Below the pieces are notes generated by a model, which did no database searches, had not been told where the DNA came from, and worked only from the letters and a program-made list of their open reading frames with translations. Of a stretch of DNA of 64,000 bases, positions 1 to 8,738 are shown one piece after another. Origin of the DNA: Sulfurimonas sp. HSL1-2. Its GTDB lineage: Bacteria > Campylobacterota > Campylobacteria > Campylobacterales > Sulfurimonadaceae. The number at the start of each line of letters is the position of its first letter. Within the stretch, counting starts at the first letter, position 1. A program made the translations under genes and the position numbers. The stretch covers positions 1,113,573 to 1,177,572 of the forward strand of contig NZ_CP147914.1 of assembly GCF_039645565.1 (NCBI RefSeq), in the 5' to 3' direction.

Positions 1-1180
1 AGACGTCTGCGGCGCGCAGGGTCGGGTCGTCGCCGGGGATCTGCTGGGCGCCGAAGAGCGGTTTGGACGCGACCTCGGCGCTGATGAAGGCGGGAATGTA
101 GCGGGCCATGTGTTCGATGGCGCGGCGGCTGCGCTTTTCGACGCAGGACCACTCCCACTCCCGGTCGATCATCTCGATGAAGCGCTCGGAGAGCGGCGGC
201 TGTGCACTCGACGGCGTGCTGCCGACGAGCCCCTCGTCAAAGAGGGTGATGTCGTTCGTCATGCCGTGCAGCTGGATCAGCCCGCAGGGGTAGGGGGTGA
301 ACTGGGCCATGCCGTTGGGGGTGCCGCGCTCGCCGTGGAAGATCACCTCGGGCCAGACGTCCGCCTCTTTCCACTGGGTGACGTAGGCCGCTTTGAACTC
401 GACCATCCGCTCGCGCTTGAACCCCAGCATGTCGTCGATCTCCCCGGTGCGGAAGCCGGCGGCATTGACGAGGTAGTCGAAGCGCTGCGTCTCGCTCTGT
501 CCGCCGGAAGCGGCGGTAATGAGAAAGCCTCTGCCGTCCCCGGTCTGCTGTACCGCCGTCACGTTTGTTTCGAGCCGGAGGTCGCAGTTGCCGAGGCCCT
601 GCAGCGACAGCGTGGCGCCCGCACCGAGGCGGAAAAGGTTGAGGCCGTACTCCTGGACCATGATGAGCGGGAATTTGACCGTGGAGAGGTCGACCTCGCG
701 GGCGACGGGGATCATCCACTCGTCGGGCGTCCGCGGCATTTCGACCGGTTCGCGTGTGCGGAGCGCTTCGACGCTTTCGCGGTCGTAGACGCGGAAGTAG
801 GTCTCCGGGTCGCCCAGGACGCGGTTGCGTCCGTCCTCGGCGATGAAGCGGCGGTATTCATCCTGGAGTCTGCGCAGCCGGGGATAGAGCGCTTCGGGTG
901 CGCCCGAGTCGGTATGGGGGACGGCGATGACGGTGGGGCGGAAGTCGACGGCGTAGGGGTAGAATCGCAGCAGGTCGATGGACTGGCGCAGCAGGGTGAC
1001 GCACTGTTCGTCGGAGATCTCGCGGTAGAGATTGCCGCCGGCGTGCAGGTGGCAAAAGGGCGGGCCGGAGACGAGGCTCTCCCCCTTCTCGAAGAGGGTG
1101 ACGTCCAGGCCGAGACGGCCGAGGGTCAGTGCCGCCGTCGCCCCGGCGATACCGCCGCCGATGATCGCGACCCTAGCCAC
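1..1180 (-). CDS. FAD-dependent oxidoreductase, 3' end outside window
   Basis: The frame opens at a GTG (1178-1180) with a GGAG ribosome site about six bases upstream, and runs off the left edge without a stop, giving about 393 codons. The first residues read VARVAIIGGGIAGATAALTL, the Rossmann GxGxxG fold that binds FAD, followed by an acidic strand end (LFEKGE). Later residues include a segment VNAAGFRTGEIDD, typical of D-amino-acid-oxidase-like and related flavin oxidoreductases. The substrate cannot be told. The start overlaps the end of the phosphatase gene by 8 bases, so the two are probably co-transcribed. It is not an obvious member of a named pathway; the missing C-terminus limits assignment. 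Confidence 0.8.
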   Translation of the reverse strand, partial: MARVAIIGGGIAGATAALTLGRLGLDVTLFEKGESLVSGPPFCHLHAGGNLYREISDEQCVTLLRQSIDLLRFYPYAVDFRPTVIAVPHTDSGAPEALYPRLRRLQDEYRRFIAEDGRNRVLGDPETYFRVYDRESVEALRTREPVEMPRTPDEWMIPVAREVDLSTVKFPLIMVQEYGLNLFRLGAGATLSLQGLGNCDLRLETNVTAVQQTGDGRGFLITAASGGQSETQRFDYLVNAAGFRTGEIDDMLGFKRERMVEFKAAYVTQWKEADVWPEVIFHGERGTPNGMAQFTPYPCGLIQLHGMTNDITLFDEGLVGSTPSSAQPPLSERFIEMIDREWEWSCVEKRSRRAIEHMARYIPAFISAEVASKPLFGAQQIPGDDPTLRAADV

Positions 1181-1859
1181 AGGAGACTCCGAACGGCATG
1201 GCGAGGGCGCAGAAGGTTTCGCAGACCAGGTCCGGGTCATAGGCGCTGATGGCTTCGTCGTAGTTGTAGCCGTAGCCGACGCCGATGCTCTGCATCCCCG
1301 CCGCTTTGGCGGCGAGGATGTCGTTTTTCGAGTCGCCGACCATGATGCAGTTGTCCGGGGCGACCCCGAGGGTTTCGCAGGCGTGCAGCAGGGGCTGGGG
1401 ATCGGGTTTCTTCTGCGGCAGCGAGTCGCCGCCGAGGGTGAGTTCGAAAAGCGTGTCCATGCCCATGCTTTGCAAGATGGGTTCTATGAACGCGTAGGGT
1501 TTGTTGGTAATGATGGCCAGGCGGTAGCCTTGCGCATGCAGCTGTCGTAGCACTTCGGGCACATGGGGGAAGGCGGCGGTATGGACAGCCAGGTTCTCGG
1601 CATAGTGCTGCATGAAAACGTCCAGTGCCGCGTCGACGGCACCAGGGGCAGGGTAATCCTGCTCGCCGTAGGCGGCATGCAGGGCACGCTCGACGAGGGT
1701 GCGTGCGCCGTTGCCGACCCAGCCGCGGACAAGTGACTCTTCAAAGGCGGGTTTTCCCAACCCGGAAAGCATGTGGTTGATCGCCGCCGCGAGATCCGGG
1801 ACACTGTCGATAAGGGTACCGTCAAAATCGAAGAGAATCAGCTCTTTAGTTCTGAACAT
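1173..1859 (-). CDS. gph: HAD-family phosphoglycolate phosphatase
   Basis: A 228-residue HAD-superfamily hydrolase. Motif I is DFDGTLIDS at residues 11-19 with nucleophile Asp11; the motif II threonine is in AIITNKPYAF, the motif III lysine in KKPDPQPLL, and the acidic motif IV is MVGDSKND. The helical cap between motif I and II and the length fit Gph, which dephosphorylates 2-phosphoglycolate arising from oxidative DNA repair or Rubisco oxygenation. Other small phosphosugar phosphatases of this subfamily look alike, so the substrate is inferred. It is divergent from polA and overlaps the following FAD oxidoreductase gene by 8 bases. Confidence 0.82.
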   Translation of the reverse strand: MFRTKELILFDFDGTLIDSVPDLAAAINHMLSGLGKPAFEESLVRGWVGNGARTLVERALHAAYGEQDYPAPGAVDAALDVFMQHYAENLAVHTAAFPHVPEVLRQLHAQGYRLAIITNKPYAFIEPILQSMGMDTLFELTLGGDSLPQKKPDPQPLLHACETLGVAPDNCIMVGDSKNDILAAKAAGMQSIGVGYGYNYDEAISAYDPDLVCETFCALAMPFGVSCG

Positions 1860-1891
1860 GGATCAATCATTACCTTATATATAATTTTTGG

Positions 1892-1921
1892 CGGGATTAT
1901 AGCGCAGCCCGATTAATCCCG
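1892..1921. repeat. Inverted repeat between gph and polA
   Basis: CGGGATTA (1892-1899) and its exact complement TAATCCCG (1914-1921) are separated by 14 bases in the divergent gph/polA intergenic region. The left arm overlaps the gph -10 box. It could be an operator or an RNA hairpin in the early gph leader or upstream region; function is unknown. Confidence 0.45.
1896..1901 (-). promoter_or_regulatory. -10 box for gph operon
   Basis: On the minus strand these bases read TATAAT, 36 bases upstream of the gph start, giving a short leader of about 30 bases. No -35 box is obvious, as is usual for sigma70 promoters of Campylobacterota. The box sits inside the left arm of an inverted repeat. Confidence 0.5.
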
Positions 1922-2010
1922 TTTTCGTTAAAATGGCTCCGTTTAAAGCTTAAGGGTACTGCTAATATCACCGTAAGTGCATTTTTAACACCAACGAAAG
2001 ATTCACCATT

Positions 2011-4728
2011 ATGTCCAAGACCATCACCGTTATCGATACCTTCGGCTTCTTCTTCCGCAGCTTCTATGCGCTGCCGCCGCTCACGAACAAAGAGGGATTC
2101 CCGACCGGGCTGCTGACCGGCTTCGTCAATTTCATCGACCGCCTGCACCAGGACCACTCCAGCGACTACATCGTTTTCGCCCTCGACGCGAAGGGGCCGA
2201 CTTTCAGGAACGAGATCGACCCCGAGTACAAGGCGCACCGTCCGCCGCCGCCCGACGAGCTCAAGGCGCAGCTCCCCATCGCCATCGAGTGGATCGAGAA
2301 GATGGGCTTCAAGACCCTGATGCAGAGCGGGTTCGAAGCCGACGACATGATCGCCTCCATCACGAAAAAGGCGGTCGAGGCGGGGATGATCGTGCGGATC
2401 GTCTCGCACGACAAGGACCTCTACCAGCTCATCGACGACGACCGCGTCGTCCTCGTCGACGCCATCAAACGCAAGGACGTCAACGAAACGGAGTGCCTGG
2501 AGAAGTACGGCATCCGACCCGAGCAGTTCACCGACTACCAGGCGCTGCTCGGCGACAGCGCCGACAACGTGCCGGGGGTCAAGGGGATCGGAAAAGTGAC
2601 GGCGCAGAAGCTGCTCAACGAGTACGAGACCCTCGAAAACGTCTATGCGAACATCGACGAGGTCAAACCGGCCGGCGTGCAGAAGAAACTGCGCGAAAAC
2701 GAAGCGAACGCCTGGATGTCCAAAAAGCTTGTCACCCTGCGCGACGACCTCTTCGAGACGGTGGAGTGGCACGAATTCGACATGGATGACCGCAACCCCT
2801 TCGTGCCGATCGTGCCGGAGCTGCTGCGCTACGAGATGCACGGGATCATCCGGAAGCTCAAGGCGAAGAAGCTGATCGGCGAGGAGGAGATCGCCGCCGA
2901 GAGCGCCGTGCAGACCGAGGAGTGCCCGCTGCCGGCCAATGCGGGTTTCACCGCGAAACTGGTCACCGACGAAGCGGAACTCGCCGCGCTCACCGGCGCG
3001 ATCACCGCAGAGACCCTTGTCGCTTTCGATACGGAGACGACGGGACTGGATTACCTCGACGATACCCTGGTCGGTTTCAGCTTCTGCCTCAATGACGAGG
3101 AGGCCTACTACGTCCCCGTCGCGCACAGCTACCTCGGCGTACCGCAGCAGGTCGGCAAAGCCGCGGCCGAAGCGGCGCTGCGGCAGATCTTTTCGGGGCG
3201 GGTTGTCGGGCATAACCTCAAATTCGACCTCCACTTCGTCAACCACTACCTGGAGGGGTTTGAACCCTCACTTTATGCCGATACGATGATCATGGCATGG
3301 CTCGCCGCCCCCGAGAGCGCGCTCTCCCTGGACAAGCTGGCGCAGTCGCACCTGAACCATACGATGATCAGCTTCAAGGAGACGGTCAAGAAGGGGGAGA
3401 ATTTTTCCGGGGTGGATCTCGCCGATGCCTGCGGGTACGCCGCGGAGGATGCCTGGGCGACCTTCAGGCTCTACGCCAAACTCTCGGAACTGCTGAAACT
3501 GCAGGGCGGCGAACACCTGCTCGAAGAGGCCGCGGAGGTGGAGTTCCCCTTCTCCCTGACGCTGACCGCGATGGAAGAGGCGGGGATCAAGGTCGATACA
3601 AAGGTGCTTGCGACCTTCCTGGAGGAGGCGAAAACGCGCCTTTCCGAGCTGACGCAGAGCATCTACGAGCTGACCGGCAGCGAGTTCAACATCAACTCCA
3701 CGAAGCAGCTCGGCGAAGTGCTCTTCGAGAAGCTGGAACTGCCGGCCGCCAAGAAGACGAAGACGGGCTATTCGACGGACGAGAAGGTGCTGAGCTCTTT
3801 GCTGGAGGCGCACCCGGTTATCGAGAAACTGCTCGAATACCGCGAACTGCACAAGCTCGTTTCCACCTACCTCGACCCGCTTTTGCAGCTGGGCGCGCAG
3901 CGTCCCGACGGGCGCATCCACACCTCCTACGTGCAGACGGGGACGGCGACGGGGCGGCTCAGCTCGAAAAACCCGAACCTGCAGAACATCCCGACCCGTA
4001 CCCCGCTGGGCGCGCGCATCCGCGAGGCCTTCGTCGCCGAACCGGGCAAAAAGCTCATCGGCATCGACTATTCGCAGATCGAGCTGCGGCTGCTGGCGCA
4101 CTTCAGCGAGGACCCGACCCTCATTGACGCTTTCAAAAATGACAGGGATATCCACCTGAGCACGGCGACGGCGCTGTTCGGTGAGGAGGAGGCGCCGAAG
4201 AAGCGCGGCATTGCCAAGACCGTCAACTTCGGGCTGCTCTACGGGATGGGGCAGAAGAAGCTCTCCGACACGCTGAAAATTCCGACGAAGGAGGCGCGCG
4301 ACATCATCACCCGCTACTTCGAGACCTTCCCGACGGTCAAATCCTACTTCGCCTCCATCGTCGAGCGCTCCAAGGAGCAGGGGTACGTCGAGACCCTGCT
4401 GGGGCGTCGCCGCTACTTCGACTACGACAAGGCGACCCCGATGCTCAAGGCCGCCTACGAGCGCGAATCGGTCAATACGGTCTTCCAGGGCTCTGCGGCC
4501 GACCTGATCAAGATGGCGATGAATCGCATCGACGATGTGATAAAAAAGGAACGCCTCCCCGCTACCATGCTGCTGCAGATTCACGACGAACTGATCTTCG
4601 AGGTGGATGCGGCGCAGGCCGATGCGCTGGGGGCACGTTTCCAGTCCATCATGGAAGAGATCTTCCCCCTCCACATCCCCCTGCGGGCGTCGCTGAACAT
4701 CGGCGCGCACTGGGGCGAACTGAAATAG
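2011..4728 (+). CDS. polA: DNA polymerase I
   Basis: A full-length 905-residue family A DNA polymerase used in Okazaki fragment processing and repair. The N-terminal 290 residues form the 5'-3' exonuclease (FALDAKGPTFR, GFEADDMIAS and the H3TH segment GVKGIGKVTAQKLL). A proofreading 3'-5' exonuclease follows, with the metal-binding Asp340 and Glu342 in FDTETTGL intact, so proofreading is probably active. The polymerase domain carries motif A GIDYSQIELRLLAHF (Asp686), motif B with NFGLLYGMG, and motif C QIHDELIFEV (His858, Asp859). There is no strong ribosome site before the ATG. The gene stands alone, divergent from gph. Confidence 0.97.
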   Translation: MSKTITVIDTFGFFFRSFYALPPLTNKEGFPTGLLTGFVNFIDRLHQDHSSDYIVFALDAKGPTFRNEIDPEYKAHRPPPPDELKAQLPIAIEWIEKMGFKTLMQSGFEADDMIASITKKAVEAGMIVRIVSHDKDLYQLIDDDRVVLVDAIKRKDVNETECLEKYGIRPEQFTDYQALLGDSADNVPGVKGIGKVTAQKLLNEYETLENVYANIDEVKPAGVQKKLRENEANAWMSKKLVTLRDDLFETVEWHEFDMDDRNPFVPIVPELLRYEMHGIIRKLKAKKLIGEEEIAAESAVQTEECPLPANAGFTAKLVTDEAELAALTGAITAETLVAFDTETTGLDYLDDTLVGFSFCLNDEEAYYVPVAHSYLGVPQQVGKAAAEAALRQIFSGRVVGHNLKFDLHFVNHYLEGFEPSLYADTMIMAWLAAPESALSLDKLAQSHLNHTMISFKETVKKGENFSGVDLADACGYAAEDAWATFRLYAKLSELLKLQGGEHLLEEAAEVEFPFSLTLTAMEEAGIKVDTKVLATFLEEAKTRLSELTQSIYELTGSEFNINSTKQLGEVLFEKLELPAAKKTKTGYSTDEKVLSSLLEAHPVIEKLLEYRELHKLVSTYLDPLLQLGAQRPDGRIHTSYVQTGTATGRLSSKNPNLQNIPTRTPLGARIREAFVAEPGKKLIGIDYSQIELRLLAHFSEDPTLIDAFKNDRDIHLSTATALFGEEEAPKKRGIAKTVNFGLLYGMGQKKLSDTLKIPTKEARDIITRYFETFPTVKSYFASIVERSKEQGYVETLLGRRRYFDYDKATPMLKAAYERESVNTVFQGSAADLIKMAMNRIDDVIKKERLPATMLLQIHDELIFEVDAAQADALGARFQSIMEEIFPLHIPLRASLNIGAHWGELK

Positions 4729-4732
4729 GTTC

Positions 4733-4753
4733 TGAATAAGCAGCACTTATTCA
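4733..4753 (+). terminator. Inverted repeat after polA, weak terminator candidate
   Basis: TGAATAAG (4733-4740) and CTTATTCA (4746-4753) pair perfectly around a 5-base loop just after the polA stop. The stem is AT-rich and no U-run follows, so termination is uncertain; it may instead be a site for a DNA-binding protein upstream of ccsBA. Confidence 0.35.
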
Positions 4754-4849
4754 GGCACTCCCTTGTCTTGAAAGCCTTCGTTAACCGAAAATGACTACAA
4801 TTACGCACTTTGGGGGCTGCGCGCTCCCGACTGCATGAAAAGGAATGAG

Positions 4850-5380
4850 ATGAAATACCTCCTCTCCATTATCGGCTCCATGAAAACCATGGCCGTGCTT
4901 ATGATGGTCTTTGCCGTCTCGGTCGGATACGCGACCTTTGTCGAAAATGATTTCGGTACACCGACGGCAAAGGCGATGATCTACAACGCCCGCTGGTTCG
5001 AGGTGCTGCTGGGCGTCCTGGCATTCAACCTCGTACTCAATATTATCCGCTTCAAGATGTGGAGGAAGGGCAAAGGGCTGGTGTTCCTGTTCCACTTCGC
5101 CTTCCTTGTCATCCTCTTCGGTGCGGCGGTCACCCGCTACGTCGGTTACGAGGGGATGATGCACATCCGTGAGGGGGAGACGGAGGACAAGATCACCAGC
5201 TCCTCAAGCTACCTCAAGATTGTCTATGACGACAACGGCAACGTCGGCGAGTACAAGCAGCGCCTCTACCTCTCCAAGCTCGGCGGCAACGACGTCGATA
5301 CGGCTTTTGACGTCGCCGGCAAGCATGTCAGCGTCAAGCTGCTCGAATACATCCCGACGACGCCGTTTACAGCGTCGTAG
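4850..5380 (+). CDS. ccsBA: Cytochrome c assembly protein CcsBA, N-terminal (ResB) fragment
   Basis: This frame encodes the first part of a system II cytochrome c synthetase, the membrane protein that carries haem across the membrane and attaches it to CXXCH motifs. It shows the ResB start: a transmembrane helix with MAVLMMVFAVSVGYATFVE, a second helix in WFEVLLGVLAFNLVLNI, and the segment FHFAFLVILFGAAVTRYVG typical of ResB. I chose the ATG at 4850 because AAGGA lies seven bases upstream; an in-frame ATG at 4835 is also possible. The frame stops at 5378-5380, but the protein clearly continues one frame back: after KLLEYIP the next frame gives DDAVYSVVEAADGKPIANM. One missing base near 5353-5356 explains the break. 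Confidence 0.85.
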   Translation: MKYLLSIIGSMKTMAVLMMVFAVSVGYATFVENDFGTPTAKAMIYNARWFEVLLGVLAFNLVLNIIRFKMWRKGKGLVFLFHFAFLVILFGAAVTRYVGYEGMMHIREGETEDKITSSSSYLKIVYDDNGNVGEYKQRLYLSKLGGNDVDTAFDVAGKHVSVKLLEYIPTTPFTAS

Positions 5381-5409
5381 AAGCCGCGGACGGCAAGCCG
5401 ATTGCCAAC

Positions 5410-8001
5410 ATGATGATCACGGGCGGCGGTGCTCCCGACCAGATCCAGCTCTCCCTGGGCGAACAGTACGAAAACGAGAAACTCATCATCGATTTCGACT
5501 CCGGCAAGCCGCTGCATGACGGCAAACCGGTGGTCCGCCTTTATATGGAAGGCGACAGCCTCAAGATGGCGAACGGTTTCCCGATGACCTACCTCAAGAT
5601 GGATGACCAGAGCAGCGGCGCGGTCGCCCCGTCCCTGGAGAACAACGCGTCGACGCGCACGCTCTATACGACGGAGAACGGCGCGAACTTCGTCGTCCGC
5701 AGCTTCCTGGCCAAAGGGAAGAAGACCGTCGTCTCCCAGGAGGCGAAAAAGAGCGGCCCGATGATGCGCAGCGCCACGCAGGACGCGATGCGCCTGCAGT
5801 TCAGCGACGGCAGCGAAACCAAAGAGGTCGTGATCATGGGTACGTCCGGCCAGGTCGGCGTCCCGGAGCCGCTGACGCTCTCGGGCATCCCGATGTCGGT
5901 CAGCTACGGCGCCGAACTGATCCGCCTGCCGTTCGCCCTGAAACTGACGGACTTCGAACTCGACCGCTACCCGGGGTCACAGTCGCCGATGTCCTATGCG
6001 AGCGAGGTCGTCCTGATCGACAAGGAGCAGAACATCGAAATGCCTTACCGCATCTTTATGAACCACGTACTTGACCACCGCAACTACCGTTTCTTCCAGT
6101 CCTCGTACGACCGCGACGAGAAGGGAACCGTCCTCTCCGTCAACCATGACCCGGGAACCCTGCCGACCTATATCGGCTACTTCCTGCTGGCCGTGGGGAT
6201 GTTCGGTGCGCTCTTTGCCAAAGGAGGGCGTTTCCGTCAGCTGGGCAAGATCGCCAAGCGTGCCGCCGAAGCGAAAGAGAAGCTTGCCGCCGCCTTCGTC
6301 GCGGCGCTGCTGATCGCGTTCGCCCCGCAAAACGCCAAGGCCGATACGAACCCGATGATCAAGGAGATCACCTCCTTTGACCGTACCCATGCCGATATGT
6401 TCGGGGCGCTGGTCGTCCAGGACAGCAACGGGCGGATGAAGCCGGTGGACACGCTCAGTACGGAGATCCTGCACAAGATCAACCGCGGCGACACCATTCT
6501 GGGCCTCAATCCCAACCAGATCCTGCTGTCGATGATGCTGATGCCCGAAGCGTGGCGCGACATCAAGATGATCCGCAGCGACAAGCTCGTCAACAAGGAG
6601 CTGGGAATCGACGCCGGTGAGAAAACGCTCGCCTTCAACCAGTTCTTCGAATACCCCGAGGAGCTGGCCGGCTACAAACTCAACAAGTACGTCGAAGAGG
6701 CGATCCGCAAGGCCCCGGGCAAACGCGACAAGTTCGACAAGGCCGTCATCAAGGTCGACGAACGCGTGAACGTCGCCTATATGGTCTATACGGGTGCGCT
6801 GCTGCGCCTCTGGCCGGATGCGGCGGACACGAACCATAAATGGGTGGCCACCATCGATGCGATCAACGGCTTCACGCCGCAGGAGAGCATGGTGGTCCGC
6901 TACCTCGCGGCGCAGTACTTCTCTGCCATCGACGACGCGGTCAAAAGCGGCGACTGGGGCAAGGCGGACGCCGCCCTGGCACAGATCACCGAGCACCAGA
7001 AAAAGGCGGGTGCGCTCGTTTACCCGGATGAGAGCAAGATGAAGCTGGAGATCTGGTACAACCACGCCAACATCTTCGAGCGCCTCTGGCCGCTCTACTT
7101 CCTCGTCGGTTTCGTGCTGCTGGTCTTCGCGTTCGCGCACATCATCAACCCGCGTGTCAAGCTGGGCCTCTTTGCCAAAGGGGCCTACGGTCTGCTGGTA
7201 CTCTTTTTCCTCGCCCATACGGTCGGCCTGGCGATCCGCTGGTACATCTCCGGGCATGCGCCGTGGTCCAACGGCTACGAGTCGATGATCTATATCGGCT
7301 GGGCGTCGGTGCTGGCGGGCTTCATCTTCTCGAAGAATTCGCCGATTACCCTTGCGGCAACCTCCATCCTGGCCGGGCTGATCCTCTTCGTCGCCCACCT
7401 CAACTGGATGGACCCGCAGGTGACGAACCTCGTCCCGGTCCTGCAGTCGTACTGGCTGAGCATCCACGTTTCCATGATTACCGGCAGCTACGGCTTCCTG
7501 GGGCTGGGGGCACTGCTGGGCTTCATTACGCTGATCCTTTTCATGTTCAACTCGGGCAAACGCTCCAAGAGCATCTCGCTCTCCATCAGGGAACTCAATG
7601 CCATCAACGAGATGAGCCTGATGGTCGGTCTGGCGACGCTGACGGTCGGGAACTTCCTCGGCGGTGTCTGGGCCAACGAGAGCTGGGGCCGCTACTGGGG
7701 CTGGGACCCGAAAGAGACCTGGGCGCTGGTGACGATCCTTGTCTACGCGGTCGTTATCCACCTGCGCTTTATCAAGAAGATCTATACGCCGTACCTCTTC
7801 AGCGTCATTTCGCTGCTTGCGTTTACATCGGTCCTGATGACCTATTTCGGCGTCAACTACTACCTGGCGGGGATGCACTCCTACGCCAAAGGCGACCCGG
7901 TGCCGATCCCGGATTTCGTTCCGGTGACCTACGCGATCGTCTTCGCGGTCATTGCACTGGCGGCCCGCCACCGCAAGCTGGCGCCGCTGGATGCGGAGTA
8001 G
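5410..8001 (+). CDS. ccsBA: Cytochrome c assembly protein CcsBA, remaining ResB part and CcsA domain
   Basis: This is the larger part of the same gene, open from 5311 to 8001 without a clear start of its own; the ATG at 5410 is only the first in frame and has no ribosome site. It holds the rest of the periplasmic ResB domain, a transmembrane helix (GYFLLAVGMFGALF), a second periplasmic region, and a C-terminal multi-helix CcsA domain. CcsA shows the haem-handling WWD-type segment WGRYWGWDPKETW and conserved histidines in LFVAHLNW, LSIHVSMITGSYG and YAVVIHLRF. With the upstream fragment the protein would be near 1,050 residues, the normal size for the fused Campylobacterota CcsBA. Confidence 0.88.
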   Translation: MMITGGGAPDQIQLSLGEQYENEKLIIDFDSGKPLHDGKPVVRLYMEGDSLKMANGFPMTYLKMDDQSSGAVAPSLENNASTRTLYTTENGANFVVRSFLAKGKKTVVSQEAKKSGPMMRSATQDAMRLQFSDGSETKEVVIMGTSGQVGVPEPLTLSGIPMSVSYGAELIRLPFALKLTDFELDRYPGSQSPMSYASEVVLIDKEQNIEMPYRIFMNHVLDHRNYRFFQSSYDRDEKGTVLSVNHDPGTLPTYIGYFLLAVGMFGALFAKGGRFRQLGKIAKRAAEAKEKLAAAFVAALLIAFAPQNAKADTNPMIKEITSFDRTHADMFGALVVQDSNGRMKPVDTLSTEILHKINRGDTILGLNPNQILLSMMLMPEAWRDIKMIRSDKLVNKELGIDAGEKTLAFNQFFEYPEELAGYKLNKYVEEAIRKAPGKRDKFDKAVIKVDERVNVAYMVYTGALLRLWPDAADTNHKWVATIDAINGFTPQESMVVRYLAAQYFSAIDDAVKSGDWGKADAALAQITEHQKKAGALVYPDESKMKLEIWYNHANIFERLWPLYFLVGFVLLVFAFAHIINPRVKLGLFAKGAYGLLVLFFLAHTVGLAIRWYISGHAPWSNGYESMIYIGWASVLAGFIFSKNSPITLAATSILAGLILFVAHLNWMDPQVTNLVPVLQSYWLSIHVSMITGSYGFLGLGALLGFITLILFMFNSGKRSKSISLSIRELNAINEMSLMVGLATLTVGNFLGGVWANESWGRYWGWDPKETWALVTILVYAVVIHLRFIKKIYTPYLFSVISLLAFTSVLMTYFGVNYYLAGMHSYAKGDPVPIPDFVPVTYAIVFAVIALAARHRKLAPLDAE

Positions 8002-8035
8002 AAAGTTCCGCTAATATTCTAGACGTTTTCCCCTT

Positions 8036-8054
8036 CCGGTGCCGTCGGCACCGG
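8036..8054 (+). terminator. Hairpin after ccsBA
   Basis: CCGGTGCC (8036-8043) and GGCACCGG (8047-8054) form a strong 8-base-pair stem with a 3-base loop, 35 bases after the ccsBA stop. There is no clean U-run downstream, so it may be a weak or factor-assisted terminator, or an RNA-stabilising stem. The rest of the 8002-8212 gap is AT-rich promoter sequence. Confidence 0.5.
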
Positions 8055-8176
8055 CACTTCCCTCCATTTATCCAGACTGTTTTTATCCCTTCCGTTCCAA
8101 AGTTGTACCGGCCCGACTAACGTCGCTATTTTTTTCCTTTCAGTCCTTGTGGTTTTATGGGATTAAATAATTTAGA

Positions 8177-8182
8177 TATAAT
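8177..8182 (+). promoter_or_regulatory. -10 box for the small cytochrome gene
   Basis: TATAAT at 8177-8182 lies in an AT-rich tract 30 bases before the ATG of the downstream cytochrome gene, followed by AGGAG at 8202-8206. No -35 box is evident. Confidence 0.6.
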
Positions 8183-8212
8183 TTTTTTCGAATTGAAAAA
8201 CAGGAGAGGCGA

Positions 8213-8644
8213 ATGCTGAAAGTAGTGATGATTGCACTGGTGGCAATGGGTATCCAGCTGATGGCGGCGGATCAGAAATTCAATCTGAAGTTCAACATGC
8301 TCAAACTCAATGCGGAAATGGGCGAAGCGCGGGAGTATATGATCCGCAACGACCGGAAAGAGGCGCTGAAAGTGTTCGCGCGTCTCAAAACCGAGGTGCA
8401 TGACCTCCTGAGCAACAAGGAGAAGATCGAATCCATGCTGCCGCCGGAGAAGAAGCAGAAATCAAACATCGCCCTGGAATCGGCCAAAATGATCGCGGAA
8501 AATATCGAGCTGATCGAGGATGCCTACGGACCCAATACGCGTGACCTGACACCGCGCAAACAGCAGATCAAAGCCCAGCGGGCCTACACTTCTATCGAGC
8601 TGGCCTGTTTCCACTGCCACAACCTGGTCCGCGACGAACTGTAG
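8213..8644 (+). CDS. Periplasmic c-type cytochrome, C-terminal haem site (cytochrome c'-like)
   Basis: A 143-residue protein with a signal peptide (residues 1 to about 19, ending GIQLMAAD) and one haem-binding motif CFHCH at residues 132-136, only seven residues from the end. The mature part is rich in charged helices. An all-helical body with the haem motif at the extreme C-terminus resembles cytochrome c' (four-helix bundle), which binds NO and other small gases; the match is by layout only. It could also be an uncharacterised monohaem electron carrier. It sits directly after the cytochrome c assembly gene that would be needed to mature it, but has its own promoter, an AGGAG ribosome site and a following intrinsic terminator. 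Confidence 0.8.
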   Translation: MLKVVMIALVAMGIQLMAADQKFNLKFNMLKLNAEMGEAREYMIRNDRKEALKVFARLKTEVHDLLSNKEKIESMLPPEKKQKSNIALESAKMIAENIELIEDAYGPNTRDLTPRKQQIKAQRAYTSIELACFHCHNLVRDEL

Positions 8645-8671
8645 CACCCAACCCTCTGCAGACGCTGCGGC

Positions 8672-8688
8672 ACCCCGAAGGGGTTTTT
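8672..8688 (+). terminator. Intrinsic terminator after the small cytochrome
   Basis: ACCCC (8672-8676), a GAA loop and GGGGT (8680-8684) are followed by a run of T, a compact rho-independent terminator 28 bases after the cytochrome stop codon. Confidence 0.7.
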
Positions 8689-8738
8689 GGGATGAAAAAA
8701 GGCACAATGAAAGGTATGATCTCAAGAGGGGAGTCCCT

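Noticed and set aside
3268-4746. 492-codon minus-strand frame opposite polA
   Set aside because: Shadow of the polymerase coding strand; no recognisable domain.
5340-5380. Programmed -1 frameshift in ccsBA
   Set aside because: The switch point (ATCCCGACG) has no slippery heptamer or evident downstream stem, so an indel or sequence error is more likely.
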